From NCBI GenBank assembly GCA_031290325.1, contig JAITNU010000215.1:1-22887 (forward strand): DNA of 22,887 nt. The letters are read 5' to 3'. Source of the DNA: Treponema sp. GTDB taxonomy: Bacteria; Spirochaetota; Spirochaetia; Treponematales; Breznakiellaceae. Made by a program: the position numbers and the translations under genes. Below the pieces are notes generated by a model. It was not told the DNA's origin. It ran no database searches and worked only from the letters and a program-made list of their open reading frames with translations. Shown here piece after piece: positions 1 through 7,474 of the stretch; within the stretch, counting starts at the first letter, position 1, and each line of letters begins with the position of its first letter.

Positions 1-216
1 CTGGCCGATGGTTCCAAACAAGTGTACCGTATTACGGCGCCGGTGGAAGTTCATTGGAAGGATCGGGACACCGATTGCCGCGCTATCGTGTTGCCCAACG
101 CTGACGAGGTTTTGCTCAAAGCTATCCCACTTGCAGACATGGACCTCATAGTAAATCCCGCAACCGGCGAACTGACTGGCGCCCATGGGGACGAAGTGGT
201 GTGCATGATTAAATAG
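1..216 (+). CDS. Clan AA aspartic protease, C-terminal part (5' end outside window)
   Basis: The frame is open from base 1 and ends at TAG 214-216, so only about 71 C-terminal residues are visible. The end of the protein (PLADMDLIVNPATGELTGAHGD) has the look of the short bacterial clan AA, retropepsin-like aspartic proteases that are numerous in treponemes; the last beta strands and the 'LTGAHGD' tail are typical. The catalytic D-T/S-G motif would lie upstream and cannot be checked. A GTG at 22 is in frame but is internal, because the reading continues unbroken to the window edge. Substrate and role are unknown. These genes often sit in small accessory cassettes. Family assignment is by remembered similarity only. 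Confidence 0.62.
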   Translation: MADGSKQVYRITAPVEVHWKDRDTDCRAIVLPNADEVLLKAIPLADMDLIVNPATGELTGAHGDEVVCMIK

Positions 217-236
217 GCACCATAAACAGGAGGATC

Positions 237-2495
237 CTATGGGAATCCTGTTGTGGCCCTGAGCAGGAGGCTTTTCCATTTCCATACCAGGGGGCCTTGT
301 TTGATCCGGTCCCGCAACGCATCCCGCAGCTCAAGAAAATTCCCTTCCCCCAGGGCCTCAGCAATAAAAGCCCCCCAACTCGACCTCCCCGTGTCAAACC
401 AGGCTCCCAGGTCCCGTTCCGTAAGGAGCCGGTCCTCCTGTTGGTCCAGTACGGTAAGGCTGGTCTTGAATCCCGCGTCATGAAAACAGGTTTCCAGGGT
501 TTCTCCACCCCAGGTCCAGCGCTCCCAAGCACCGGCCAGGGTTCCCGTTTTCTCAGGGTTAAAAAAGGCTTCCTCTGCAGCTTCCAGTTTTGCCCTCGCG
601 GCTGAGGAAGTCCCCTCCCCGATGATCCGGGAAATCCGCTCCCCAAGCCGGGGTGGAGACTGGAGCATGATCAGGTCTCCTTCAGGGGCGAGAAGCTGCC
701 GGGCAGTATGTGCAAAGGCATGAAACACCTCGGAACTGCCTCCCCTTCTCCAGGGTTCCCGCACCAGGATATGCTCAAAGGTGTGGGCCGCAAACAGGGT
801 ATCCGTTTCTTCAGGGCTTGGCAGCCTTCCGTTTGGATATACCCCGATCTCAGGCTGTTCCGGCTCATCAAGGGAAGCGGCATAGCGGAGGAGGGCCTCT
901 TTCGCAGTTTCGCTATCCACCAGGGCGGCGGTCAGCCCTTCGGGAGTACGGCGGAGGCTTTCCCAGAGGAGCAGCCCGTCATGGGCCGCGGGGATGAGGA
1001 TCCGGTCATGGCGTTTTATCGAACATTGCCCCAGGATGGCGTCCCGGTCGGCAAGGAGGAGGGCGCTGCGCCCGGATTCCAGCCGTTTGAACCAGCCTTC
1101 CCTGCCTTTGGATGTGGCGGACCAGGAGAGTATTTCCCCTGCTGCCGCCTGGATATCACCCATGATAACCGCAGCCTGGATTTCCCGTTTTCTCAGCACC
1201 TCCTCCCGGATCCGGCCCTCGTATCCCACCTGTGAGGGAAGGTAAAAGGTTTTTCCCCGCAGCGGGGTAGGAAGGTACTGCTGGGCCGCCCAATGGTCCC
1301 GGTAGGCGTGGGGATAGATATAGCCGTCCCCGTGGCCGAAACTTTCACTGTCCCGGTTTGTGTCCCGCAGGTGATTGGGTACCTCGGCATCCTCCTTTTC
1401 AACCGCACTCAGGGCATCGAAAAAGCCCATGGTGGTGTTGGATTTGGGGGCAGTGGCGAGGTACAAACAGGCATGGGCCAGGGGGAAGTTCCCTTCTGGA
1501 AAGCCGATGCGATCAAAAGCCTCAGCGCAGGAGATGACCACCCTTAGCGCATCAGGGTCCGCAAGGCCCACATCCTCGCTGGCCAGGATGATCATACGGC
1601 GAAAGATGAAACTCGGATCCTCCCCGGCGCGGACCATCTTGGCAAGCCAATACAGGGCCGCATCAGGGTCACTCCCCCGGACGCTTTTTATGAAGGCGCT
1701 AATAGTATCGAAGTGGTAGTCCCCATCCCGGTCATAGAGCACTGCCCGCCGCTGGATGCTTTCTTCCGCAGCCTCAAGGGACACCGGTATTTCCGTGCCA
1801 CCAGGTGGAGGCCAGGAAGCAGGACTCGTCTCCACCGCCAATTCCAGGGCGTTGAGGAGGCTCCGGGCATCTCCGCCAGCCACTTCCACCAGGTGTTCCA
1901 GGGCCCCCTCCTCAAAGGAGATCCGCCATTTTCCGTAACCCCGTTCCGTATCCCCAAGGGTCCGTTCAACAGCCCTGCGGAGGTCTTTGGAGGTAAGGGA
2001 TTTAAGCTGAAAGATACGGCTGCGGCTTACCAAAGCGCGGTTCACCTCGAAGAAGGGGTTTTCCGTGGTTGCCCCGATGAGGATCACCGTACCTTTTTCC
2101 ACCCAGGGGAGGAGGGCGTCCTGCTGGGCCTTGTTCCAACGGTGGACTTCATCCACAAAGAGGATAGTTCGTTTGCCGTAGAGTCGCCGCCGTTCATCGG
2201 AACGGTCTATGGCCTCCCGTATATCCTTGATACCGGTCAGCACGGCGTTGAGGCTTTCAAAAGTGCTTCGTGTGGTATTGGCGATGACCCGTGCGAGGCT
2301 GGTCTTACCTGTTCCCGGAGGACCGTAGAAGATAACCGAGGAAAGCCGGTCTGCCTGGATAGCCCGCCGTAAGAGCCGTCCCGGGCCGACAATATGGTCC
2401 TGCCCGATGATATCATCCAGGGCTTTGGGCCTCATCCGGTCAGCCAGGGGGCCTTCAGGGGGAAGCGCCCCGTGGACGGTAAACAGGTCGCTCAT
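237..2495 (-). CDS. rarA: RarA/MgsA-type AAA+ ATPase fused to a C-terminal methyltransferase-like domain
   Basis: Residues 1 to about 430 are a complete RarA (MgsA), the clamp-loader-like AAA+ ATPase that acts at stalled replication forks. Visible motifs are Walker A GPPGTGKT at 58-65, Walker B FVDEVH (D115, E116), sensor 1 GATTEN at 141-146, an arginine-finger segment SRSR at 157-160 and sensor 2 GGDARSLLNALE near 208-219. Normal RarA is about 430-450 residues; this protein is 752. The extra 300 residues look like a degenerate Rossmann methyltransferase fold: a strand-loop ILIPAAHDG, an acidic strand end (ALVDS), and a later segment with a strand after LLAPEGD. RarA fused to an uncharacterised C-terminal domain is a known architecture in several phyla, so the fusion is not new. 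ATG 2493-2495 has no clear Shine-Dalgarno sequence. The lipoprotein gene 71 bp upstream has the same direction. The ATPase part is near certain; activity of the tail is unproven. Confidence 0.93.
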   Translation of the reverse strand: MSDLFTVHGALPPEGPLADRMRPKALDDIIGQDHIVGPGRLLRRAIQADRLSSVIFYGPPGTGKTSLARVIANTTRSTFESLNAVLTGIKDIREAIDRSDERRRLYGKRTILFVDEVHRWNKAQQDALLPWVEKGTVILIGATTENPFFEVNRALVSRSRIFQLKSLTSKDLRRAVERTLGDTERGYGKWRISFEEGALEHLVEVAGGDARSLLNALELAVETSPASWPPPGGTEIPVSLEAAEESIQRRAVLYDRDGDYHFDTISAFIKSVRGSDPDAALYWLAKMVRAGEDPSFIFRRMIILASEDVGLADPDALRVVISCAEAFDRIGFPEGNFPLAHACLYLATAPKSNTTMGFFDALSAVEKEDAEVPNHLRDTNRDSESFGHGDGYIYPHAYRDHWAAQQYLPTPLRGKTFYLPSQVGYEGRIREEVLRKREIQAAVIMGDIQAAAGEILSWSATSKGREGWFKRLESGRSALLLADRDAILGQCSIKRHDRILIPAAHDGLLLWESLRRTPEGLTAALVDSETAKEALLRYAASLDEPEQPEIGVYPNGRLPSPEETDTLFAAHTFEHILVREPWRRGGSSEVFHAFAHTARQLLAPEGDLIMLQSPPRLGERISRIIGEGTSSAARAKLEAAEEAFFNPEKTGTLAGAWERWTWGGETLETCFHDAGFKTSLTVLDQQEDRLLTERDLGAWFDTGRSSWGAFIAEALGEGNFLELRDALRDRIKQGPLVWKWKSLLLRATTGFP

Positions 2496-2566
2496 GTACT
2501 AGCTTCGATTCCCACTATAAAGAAAAGCATCTACAGATACATTTCGAACCGAAGCAGGGTACATTT

Positions 2567-3670
2567 TTATTCACCCTTTGAGCAGAGACGAAACCCGATG
2601 TTAATGTCTTTGAATGTGGGGCTAAAGAACCTCTGGGAATTAGCGGTAACATTATCAGCCACATCGGACCAGCTCCCACCGCATACGGTACGACTTATAC
2701 CGGAATTTGACGGATCCCAGCACCATTCCGAAACATTCCCGCTCATGTCGTATAGTAGTTCATCTGGTTCGGTGCCAGTAGGGTTCTTCAACCCTACGAT
2801 ATGGGTAGTACCTTCGGCATTAGCAGCATACCACGCATTTTCAAGATCAGTTTCATCAGAACCCCGTGCTTTCGCCCATTGCTCTTTTCTCGGCAGACAG
2901 TAACCATTTTTATCTGCCGCCGTCACGGTGCCTGTACTTTGAGTTGAGTCCCGTATCGTTCCATTCGAGGTATACACCGGCTCTTTACCAGTCATCTCGC
3001 TGTAAGCATTGCACCATACCACCGCGTCCCACCAGCTTATATACGTTACCGGCTCGTACTTTCCCATTTTTGTCGGTGCATTCGCGGTGACACCATCACT
3101 GCCTTCACTGCCTGCGTTGGCAAAGCGATATTTTTCGTTTCCCCTCGCCGCACTGATTGCCCACTGATATACCTCATACCAGAGTTCATAGGTTACCTCA
3201 TACTGACCGATCTTAAAATCCCTCTCCGTAATAGTTTGCATATCTCTATATAACGGATCCTCAGCTTGTGCGTCCGCTACGGTGATTGTTGCAGCCTTGG
3301 TAACCGAATTGCCATCATTATCAGTAGCCTTGAGAAACACCTTTAATGTTCCTGGGGCCGTCAGTTCTGATTTAATCTTCAGATCAGTACCAACCACCTC
3401 AAACTGATCATTATCATGACCATCAACCGAATCAGCTACCAATTCATATATATATGGTGCTGACCCCCCCACCGGAACACTGAATCTTCCCGCAATATGG
3501 CCGACCTTTACGCTGTCAGTACCCGCCTTCAAGCCGCTTATTGGTGTGAAGCTAAAGCCGGTAATTCCCGTAAATTCCGTACCAGAACTACCATGATCAC
3601 AGCCAGTACATACCAATACCATCACCATGAAAGGCAGGGCACATCCATATACAAAACGCTTTTTCAACAT
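2567..3670 (-). CDS. Lipoprotein with cadherin/Ig-like domain and FGE-sulfatase (SUMF1-like) domain
   Basis: A 367-residue predicted lipoprotein. The start is ATG 3668-3670, preceded by GGAG with a 7-nt spacer; an upstream in-frame TTG (3688) would put that ribosome site inside the gene. The N-terminus has a basic start, a hydrophobic stretch and a relaxed spirochaetal lipobox ending VCTGC. About 100 residues then resemble an Ig/cadherin-like fold (strands ending LKVFLKATDNDGN and ATITVADA). The rest is a formylglycine-generating-enzyme-like domain, recognised by WWDAVVWCNAYSEMTG, CLPRKEQWAKARG, MSGNVSEW, a GGSW motif and the terminal IGFRLC. In this superfamily many bacterial members are not true sulfatase activators, and I see no clear catalytic cysteine pair, so a binding or structural role at the cell surface is as likely as an enzyme. 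It follows the 3734-4867 lipoprotein gene after 63 bp. Confidence 0.85.
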   Translation of the reverse strand: MLKKRFVYGCALPFMVMVLVCTGCDHGSSGTEFTGITGFSFTPISGLKAGTDSVKVGHIAGRFSVPVGGSAPYIYELVADSVDGHDNDQFEVVGTDLKIKSELTAPGTLKVFLKATDNDGNSVTKAATITVADAQAEDPLYRDMQTITERDFKIGQYEVTYELWYEVYQWAISAARGNEKYRFANAGSEGSDGVTANAPTKMGKYEPVTYISWWDAVVWCNAYSEMTGKEPVYTSNGTIRDSTQSTGTVTAADKNGYCLPRKEQWAKARGSDETDLENAWYAANAEGTTHIVGLKNPTGTEPDELLYDMSGNVSEWCWDPSNSGISRTVCGGSWSDVADNVTANSQRFFSPTFKDINIGFRLCSKGE

Positions 3671-3733
3671 ACTATTCTCCTTATTCAAAAAGTATTACCT
3701 ATAATTAAAAAAATGTAAATAGACTAAACCTGC

Positions 3734-4867
3734 CTATTCTTCGGCGTTCCATTGCCATTCCCTATTACGCTGCCGGTAAGACCAGAGGCCGTTTTTAGTG
3801 GTTGCAGCAAACAGGGTCATGGTCGTGTCAAGTGTATCCGGGGCCTGCAAGATCGAAGTAACCGGATGTTTTCCAAGGGTCGAATTATAAGTATCATAAT
3901 TTGAAACACTGGAATGATCTGGATCTTTTCCTGGAGTGTTCAGGCCCAGATTACCGGGGTTTAAGGTTCCATCGGTAAGTACTATTTCCCGGTATCCGTG
4001 GGTAGTGGACGAAGCGGATCCGTGAATTCCCAGGAGGAGCACGTGTACCTCTTCGTCCACCTTTGTGAGCGCAAGGGCGCCGGTAAAGTTATAACCAGGT
4101 GAACTCACTGTAAAACCACTGGAATCACCGTAAAGAAGCTGCCCATTACTACTGACCGCCACAATGGTATCGCTGATTCGAATAAGCCCAAGGATATTGA
4201 GGCCCTCGGTATTAGTAATAGGAGTCGAGGGGTTACTAAACGTAATAATCCCATCCCCGGCAGTGGCAAGATAATAATTTGTTTCATCATACACGGCGCT
4301 GTTGAGGCACTTGGCGTCACTTTTTAAGACATGTAATTCATTACTAGTATCCTCTTCGTAAAGAATGGCAAACTCAGTGGTGCTGATCATGGCAGAGGCA
4401 AACAAGCGAGTTCCCGCTCCATAAATGGTCTGTAAATTTTTGTATACTCCATCAGGGGAGATGGTTTCCCAATTCAAATCAGCGCCTTTGGTGTGTTTTC
4501 TACGAAGCGACATCGTGCCCGGCTCTCCGGTAAGGGCGTATAAATAGTCTTGCGTCGCTGCCAATTCCATAATCTCCCCCCCGGGAGCGGGTTCCACGGT
4601 GCTCCAGCCTAAGCTGCCTGACGGCAATATCCCATACTGGTAAATTGTTTTGTTAAATTTACTGGCGACGTATAGTTTATCCCCATCAGTAACAATATTC
4701 GTGGGAGTCCCCTTGATCCGGGGATCAAGGGGTTTCACCTCATAAGAAATCCCATAGAAGATGGAATCCTGGGGACAGGCCAGAACAAGGGTCCCGCATA
4801 TAAGAACCACGAGCAAAACACAGGCCTTTTTCAGGACTCCTTTCAACGGTACCGTATACATCATCAT
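3734..4867 (-). CDS. Putative lipoprotein, beta-propeller-like, unknown function
   Basis: A 377-residue protein with a basic N-terminus, a hydrophobic segment (VLLVVLICGTLVLAC) and a good lipobox (LVLAC), so probably a lipid-anchored envelope protein. The mature part repeats short strand-rich units with patterns such as 'DGDKLYVAS', 'TQDYLYALTG', 'AGTRLFASA' and 'ETNYYLATAGDGI', which suggests a WD/kelch-like propeller, though no named repeat is clear. Three ATGs in a row open the gene (4859-4867). AGGAG at 4872-4876 overlaps the stop codon of the upstream barrel-protein gene, so translation is probably coupled. I do not recognise a specific family; treponemes carry several such lipoproteins. 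The gene is real; its function is unassigned. Confidence 0.8.
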   Translation of the reverse strand: MMMYTVPLKGVLKKACVLLVVLICGTLVLACPQDSIFYGISYEVKPLDPRIKGTPTNIVTDGDKLYVASKFNKTIYQYGILPSGSLGWSTVEPAPGGEIMELAATQDYLYALTGEPGTMSLRRKHTKGADLNWETISPDGVYKNLQTIYGAGTRLFASAMISTTEFAILYEEDTSNELHVLKSDAKCLNSAVYDETNYYLATAGDGIITFSNPSTPITNTEGLNILGLIRISDTIVAVSSNGQLLYGDSSGFTVSSPGYNFTGALALTKVDEEVHVLLLGIHGSASSTTHGYREIVLTDGTLNPGNLGLNTPGKDPDHSSVSNYDTYNSTLGKHPVTSILQAPDTLDTTMTLFAATTKNGLWSYRQRNREWQWNAEE

Positions 4868-4874
4868 CCTGCTC

Positions 4875-5516
4875 CTAAAAATGGTACCGGGCTGCCAGGG
4901 TCAATTCCAGGAAATTGCCATAGGTATCTTTGCCAGGTTCACGGGGCCACTGGGGAACTAACCACCAGGTGGCATTAATACCAAAAGACCAGTCCGGATT
5001 AAAGCGGAAAAACACCGAGGCAGAAGGCTTGACAAAAAGCCCAAAGTATATCTGTTCCAGATATTGCTGCCTCGCCCCGCCCAAAAGGAGGCTCACCGGG
5101 AATTCAAAGCGTTTCACCACGAGTTGATACCCGAATCGTAAACCAAAGGGAACCATAAAGAGGGTATTCTCCGCCAGGGTTCCGATAAACATAATCCCCA
5201 CCTCGCCCCCTACAAAAAGGTGGGAACCCAGAAAGTAATTATAGGCCAGGAAACCGGTACCACCAACCAGGTTTACCTTATTGGGCAGTATCCCCGAATT
5301 GCCCCAGAACATCATGGGCATGACCACCCCAGCACTCACGGTAAAGGTCTGGTCCCCCCTGGAATAGCGGGACGGCATAAGACCGGACCAATCCGACTCT
5401 ATGGGGACATCTTCCCCGTCATCTGGTTCCTGAGCCATTACTGGCGACTTTATAAAAAACAGAAAAAAAACAAAAAACAGAAAAAAAATAGAAAAAAAGG
5501 CCCTTGCCTTTCCCAT
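4875..5516 (-). CDS. Outer membrane beta-barrel protein (OmpW/small-porin-like)
   Basis: A 213-residue protein. The start is ATG 5514-5516 with AGGAG 8 nt upstream; an in-frame TTG at 5552 would put unrelated polar residues before the signal peptide. The N-terminus is an extremely Phe-rich signal segment (FFSIFFLFFVFFLFF) with a likely signal-peptidase site near PVMAQ. The mature part alternates hydrophobic and polar residues, has many Gly/Tyr/Phe, and ends in aromatic-rich strands with a C-terminal Phe (LAARYHF), the usual signature of an outer membrane barrel. Its size suits an eight-stranded barrel of the kind described in T. pallidum. It is the first gene of a minus-strand group with a good promoter at 5575-5603, and its stop (TAG 4875-4877) overlaps the next gene's ribosome site. 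Ligand or pore role is unknown. Confidence 0.8.
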   Translation of the reverse strand: MGKARAFFSIFFLFFVFFLFFIKSPVMAQEPDDGEDVPIESDWSGLMPSRYSRGDQTFTVSAGVVMPMMFWGNSGILPNKVNLVGGTGFLAYNYFLGSHLFVGGEVGIMFIGTLAENTLFMVPFGLRFGYQLVVKRFEFPVSLLLGGARQQYLEQIYFGLFVKPSASVFFRFNPDWSFGINATWWLVPQWPREPGKDTYGNFLELTLAARYHF

Positions 5517-5574
5517 GCCCCTCACTCCTGTTGGCTCATACTTATCTTTCAAACAAACTCAATACGATTCCGTT

Positions 5575-5603
5575 ACTATACTTGATGCGCTTATTCTTTT
5601 CAA
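5575..5603 (-). promoter_or_regulatory. Sigma-70-type promoter for the envelope-protein operon
   Basis: On the minus strand, -35 TTGAAA (5598-5603) and -10 TATAGT (5575-5580) are separated by exactly 17 bp, each matching 5 of 6 consensus positions. Transcription would begin near 5568, giving a leader of about 50 nt before the barrel-protein ATG at 5516. It is back to back with the plus-strand promoter at 5620-5648; the two -35 boxes are 16 bp apart. Confidence 0.72.
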
Positions 5604-5619
5604 TGCCTGGGGCAGGTTT

Positions 5620-5648
5620 TTGACAAGCGGCGGGATCGGTACTATACT
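5620..5648 (+). promoter_or_regulatory. Sigma-70-type promoter for the Uma2 gene
   Basis: TTGACA (5620-5625), a 17-bp spacer and TATACT (5643-5648) give a perfect -35 and a 5/6 -10. The expected start of transcription is about 5655, at the A of an in-frame ATG. That leaves a very short leader containing GGAGG (5657-5661) and makes the ATG at 5667 the natural translation start. Confidence 0.8.
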
Positions 5649-5666
5649 GCCGGAATGGAGGACGAT

Positions 5667-6248
5667 ATGCCGAATGTGGCCAGGGTGATTTTTGCTCAAG
5701 AAGACCGGCGTTTCACCTATAAGGACTATGCGGCGTGGGAGCTTGCACCAGGGGAGCGGTTTGAGCTGATTGACGGGAATGCTTACGCAATGGCAGCGCC
5801 GGGCCTGAACCATCAGGGTATTGTGACGGCCTTGGGAGCACAGTTTTATACCTTTTTGCAGGGTAAACCCTGCAAGGTGTATGTTGCGCCCCTGGATGTG
5901 CGGCTTTTCTATGAAAATGACGAAAGCGACGATACGGTGGTACAGCCGGACCTGACGGTTATCTGCGATGAGCAGAAGCGGGGCGAGGAGGGCTACCGGG
6001 GCGCACCGGACCTGGTGGTGGAGGTGCTCTCCCCGTCTAACACGACTCTGGAGATGGAAAGAAAATTGGCCTTGTACGAGGAGGCAGGGGTACGGGAATA
6101 TTGGGTGGTTGATCCTAAGAACAAACACATCTGCGCCTACCGGCTCTCAGAGGGTCAGTTCAGTATGCAGCGCTACAGTGAGGGTGTCATCACTTCCACG
6201 GTGCTGCCGGGGCTGGAGATAGCCCTGGCAAACGTGTTTGAGGGGTAA
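5667..6248 (+). CDS. Uma2 family (DUF820) PD-(D/E)XK nuclease-fold protein
   Basis: A 193-residue protein with the Uma2 pattern: ERFELIDG near residues 31-37, VVQPDLTV (Asp about 95), LVVEVLSPSN (Glu about 119) and RKLALYEEAGVREYWVVDP (Lys about 133). The E, D, E and K residues form the expected PD-(D/E)XK active site. The family is very abundant in cyanobacteria and some spirochaetes, and is usually annotated as a putative restriction-like endonuclease with unknown biological role. ATG 5667 is chosen because GGAGG lies 5 nt upstream; the alternative ATG at 5655 coincides with the predicted transcription start and would destroy that ribosome site. It has its own strong promoter. Its stop is 1 bp from the stop of the convergent SPFH-like gene, so no room remains for a terminator. 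Confidence 0.9.
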   Translation: MPNVARVIFAQEDRRFTYKDYAAWELAPGERFELIDGNAYAMAAPGLNHQGIVTALGAQFYTFLQGKPCKVYVAPLDVRLFYENDESDDTVVQPDLTVICDEQKRGEEGYRGAPDLVVEVLSPSNTTLEMERKLALYEEAGVREYWVVDPKNKHICAYRLSEGQFSMQRYSEGVITSTVLPGLEIALANVFEG

Positions 6249-6249
6249 C

Positions 6250-7047
6250 CTAACGACCCTTTTCAATGGTCAGGTATTGGAGCAGGATGGGGTATTTGGT
6301 CAGGAGTTCACCGTATTTGGTCAGTTCCTCAAAACGTATCTGGGAACCGATCCGGGCCTCCGGCTGCAGCATGCGGTCGGTCTGGATATATTCCCGCTGT
6401 TTTGCAATATAATCCTCATAAATGGAACGGACTGTATGGTAGAGCTGTATATCCGGGAAATGGGGTGTATGGATGTTGCAGGAGAGGTTTTCTATGTCAG
6501 GAAAGGCCTGCTGTATATCAGCCTCCCATTGGATAAGCCTGCCGGAGGAGAGGATCTCCGCTGTTTTTTCTTCATCCCCTATATACAGCCGCAGGCGCTG
6601 TAGCGCAAAAGCCTCGATTTGATCTGCCAGGTCTGCCTCAAACGCATTGAGATCAGCCTGATCGTTGATATGATAGGTAACAACCAGGGAGGCCAGGGAA
6701 GCGGGCTTGATCGTGCAGGAGAACGCCGCGGATACTTCATAAGAAAAATTAAGCCGAAGCCCTGCAAAGGAGGCGTATTCACTGCCCGAAGGGAGGGTAT
6801 CCCGGACAATGAGGGAACGGCTTATCCGGTCCAGGGTGAAGGTCTGAATCACCACGTTGGTGGGAATGAGTTTATACCACACCCACTGGAATTTCCCTTC
6901 TCTGATGACCTGGGGATCGATCCCGTGGGTTTTAGAGCGCAAGATCCCATAGGCACCCAAGGGAACCGTCAACTGCGCCCAACCGAAAAAAAAGGCCACA
7001 CCACCCAGGATGATGAGTATGGTGAGGAGCAATAAAAAATTTTTCAT
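6250..7047 (-). CDS. Membrane-anchored SPFH/band-7-like protein, unknown function
   Basis: A 265-residue protein. The start is ATG 7045-7047, preceded by GGGGAAGG; the in-frame ATG at 7062 lacks any ribosome site. Residues 2-25 form one strongly hydrophobic signal-anchor (LLLLTILIILGGVAFFFGW). It is followed by 'LTVPLGAYGILRSKTHGIDPQVI', which resembles the first strands of stomatin/prohibitin (SPFH) proteins, where a membrane anchor precedes a 'VPxGxxGV' segment. Further SPFH-like features are a strand with alternating residues (LRLNFSYEVS) and a helical region rich in charged residues toward the C-terminus. Such proteins usually form membrane-associated oligomers with proteases or scaffolds as partners; no partner gene (for example NfeD) is adjacent. 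The assignment is by pattern only. Confidence 0.66.
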   Translation of the reverse strand: MKNFLLLLTILIILGGVAFFFGWAQLTVPLGAYGILRSKTHGIDPQVIREGKFQWVWYKLIPTNVVIQTFTLDRISRSLIVRDTLPSGSEYASFAGLRLNFSYEVSAAFSCTIKPASLASLVVTYHINDQADLNAFEADLADQIEAFALQRLRLYIGDEEKTAEILSSGRLIQWEADIQQAFPDIENLSCNIHTPHFPDIQLYHTVRSIYEDYIAKQREYIQTDRMLQPEARIGSQIRFEELTKYGELLTKYPILLQYLTIEKGR

Positions 7048-7067
7048 AGTACCTTCCCCCATTCGTA

Positions 7068-7096
7068 TTTATACTATATTATATTGATATCATAAT
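7068..7096 (+). promoter_or_regulatory. Tentative promoter for the 7124-9585 gene group
   Basis: TTTATA (7068-7073), a 17-bp spacer and CATAAT (7091-7096) form a moderate sigma-70-like promoter in a very A+T-rich gap between divergent genes. The start would be near 7104, about 20 nt before the ATG at 7124. Other overlapping TATA-like hexamers exist, and one (TATAGT on the minus strand) could serve the SPFH-like gene, so the exact boxes are uncertain. Confidence 0.38.
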
Positions 7097-7123
7097 CTAA
7101 ACGAAGCGGATTGAGCAACCAAT

Positions 7124-7474
7124 ATGAAAATCGTTCGGCCTGAAAAAAAACCGATGAGCGCCATTCTGATCAAACAAGTGGTTTCTTTTTGCTTGGGGAT
7201 GTGTGTATTAACGCTGTTCCTCTATGGAATAGGAACGGCTCAGGAGTTTATGGACAAAACCCAGTTAATACTACTGCGTTTAACCAGTATCCTGGGGCTT
7301 TTTTTAGGGGCCGGTTCCCTGTATGGGATTCTGGTGAATTGCAGGCTGCTGTTTCGTGGAAAAGTCCGTTATATTGGCGGTATAGGAGTATATATGATGC
7401 TGGGCCTCTTTGGTATGGCGGTGGCTGCCGTATCGGTATTTCTGGTAGTGGTGGCAGGAGGAAACACGGCTTGA
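7124..7474 (+). CDS. Small integral membrane protein, unknown function
   Basis: A 116-residue protein with three predicted membrane segments: about residues 13-36 (IKQVVSFCLGMCVLTLFLYGI), 48-71 (LILLRLTSILGLFLGAGSLYG) and 84-112 (GGIGVYMMLGLFGMAVAAVSVFL). No recognisable family motif. The start at 7124 has no clear ribosome site; an in-frame ATG at 7154 is an alternative. Its TGA shares one base with the ATG of the chorismate mutase gene, so the two are probably translated together. The overlap and the membrane-protein composition support a real gene. Function is not assigned. Confidence 0.7.
   Translation: MKIVRPEKKPMSAILIKQVVSFCLGMCVLTLFLYGIGTAQEFMDKTQLILLRLTSILGLFLGAGSLYGILVNCRLLFRGKVRYIGGIGVYMMLGLFGMAVAAVSVFLVVVAGGNTA

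Noticed and set aside
1713..2372. 219-codon plus-strand frame
   Set aside because: Antisense to the RarA ATPase domain with all its motifs on the other strand.
5559..6128. 189-codon minus-strand frame
   Set aside because: Antisense to the Uma2 gene, which has a promoter, ribosome site and active-site residues.
7189..7473. Upstream extension of the chorismate mutase frame
   Set aside because: AroH enzymes are about 127 residues and the match begins at 7474. The extension overlaps the membrane-protein gene in another frame.
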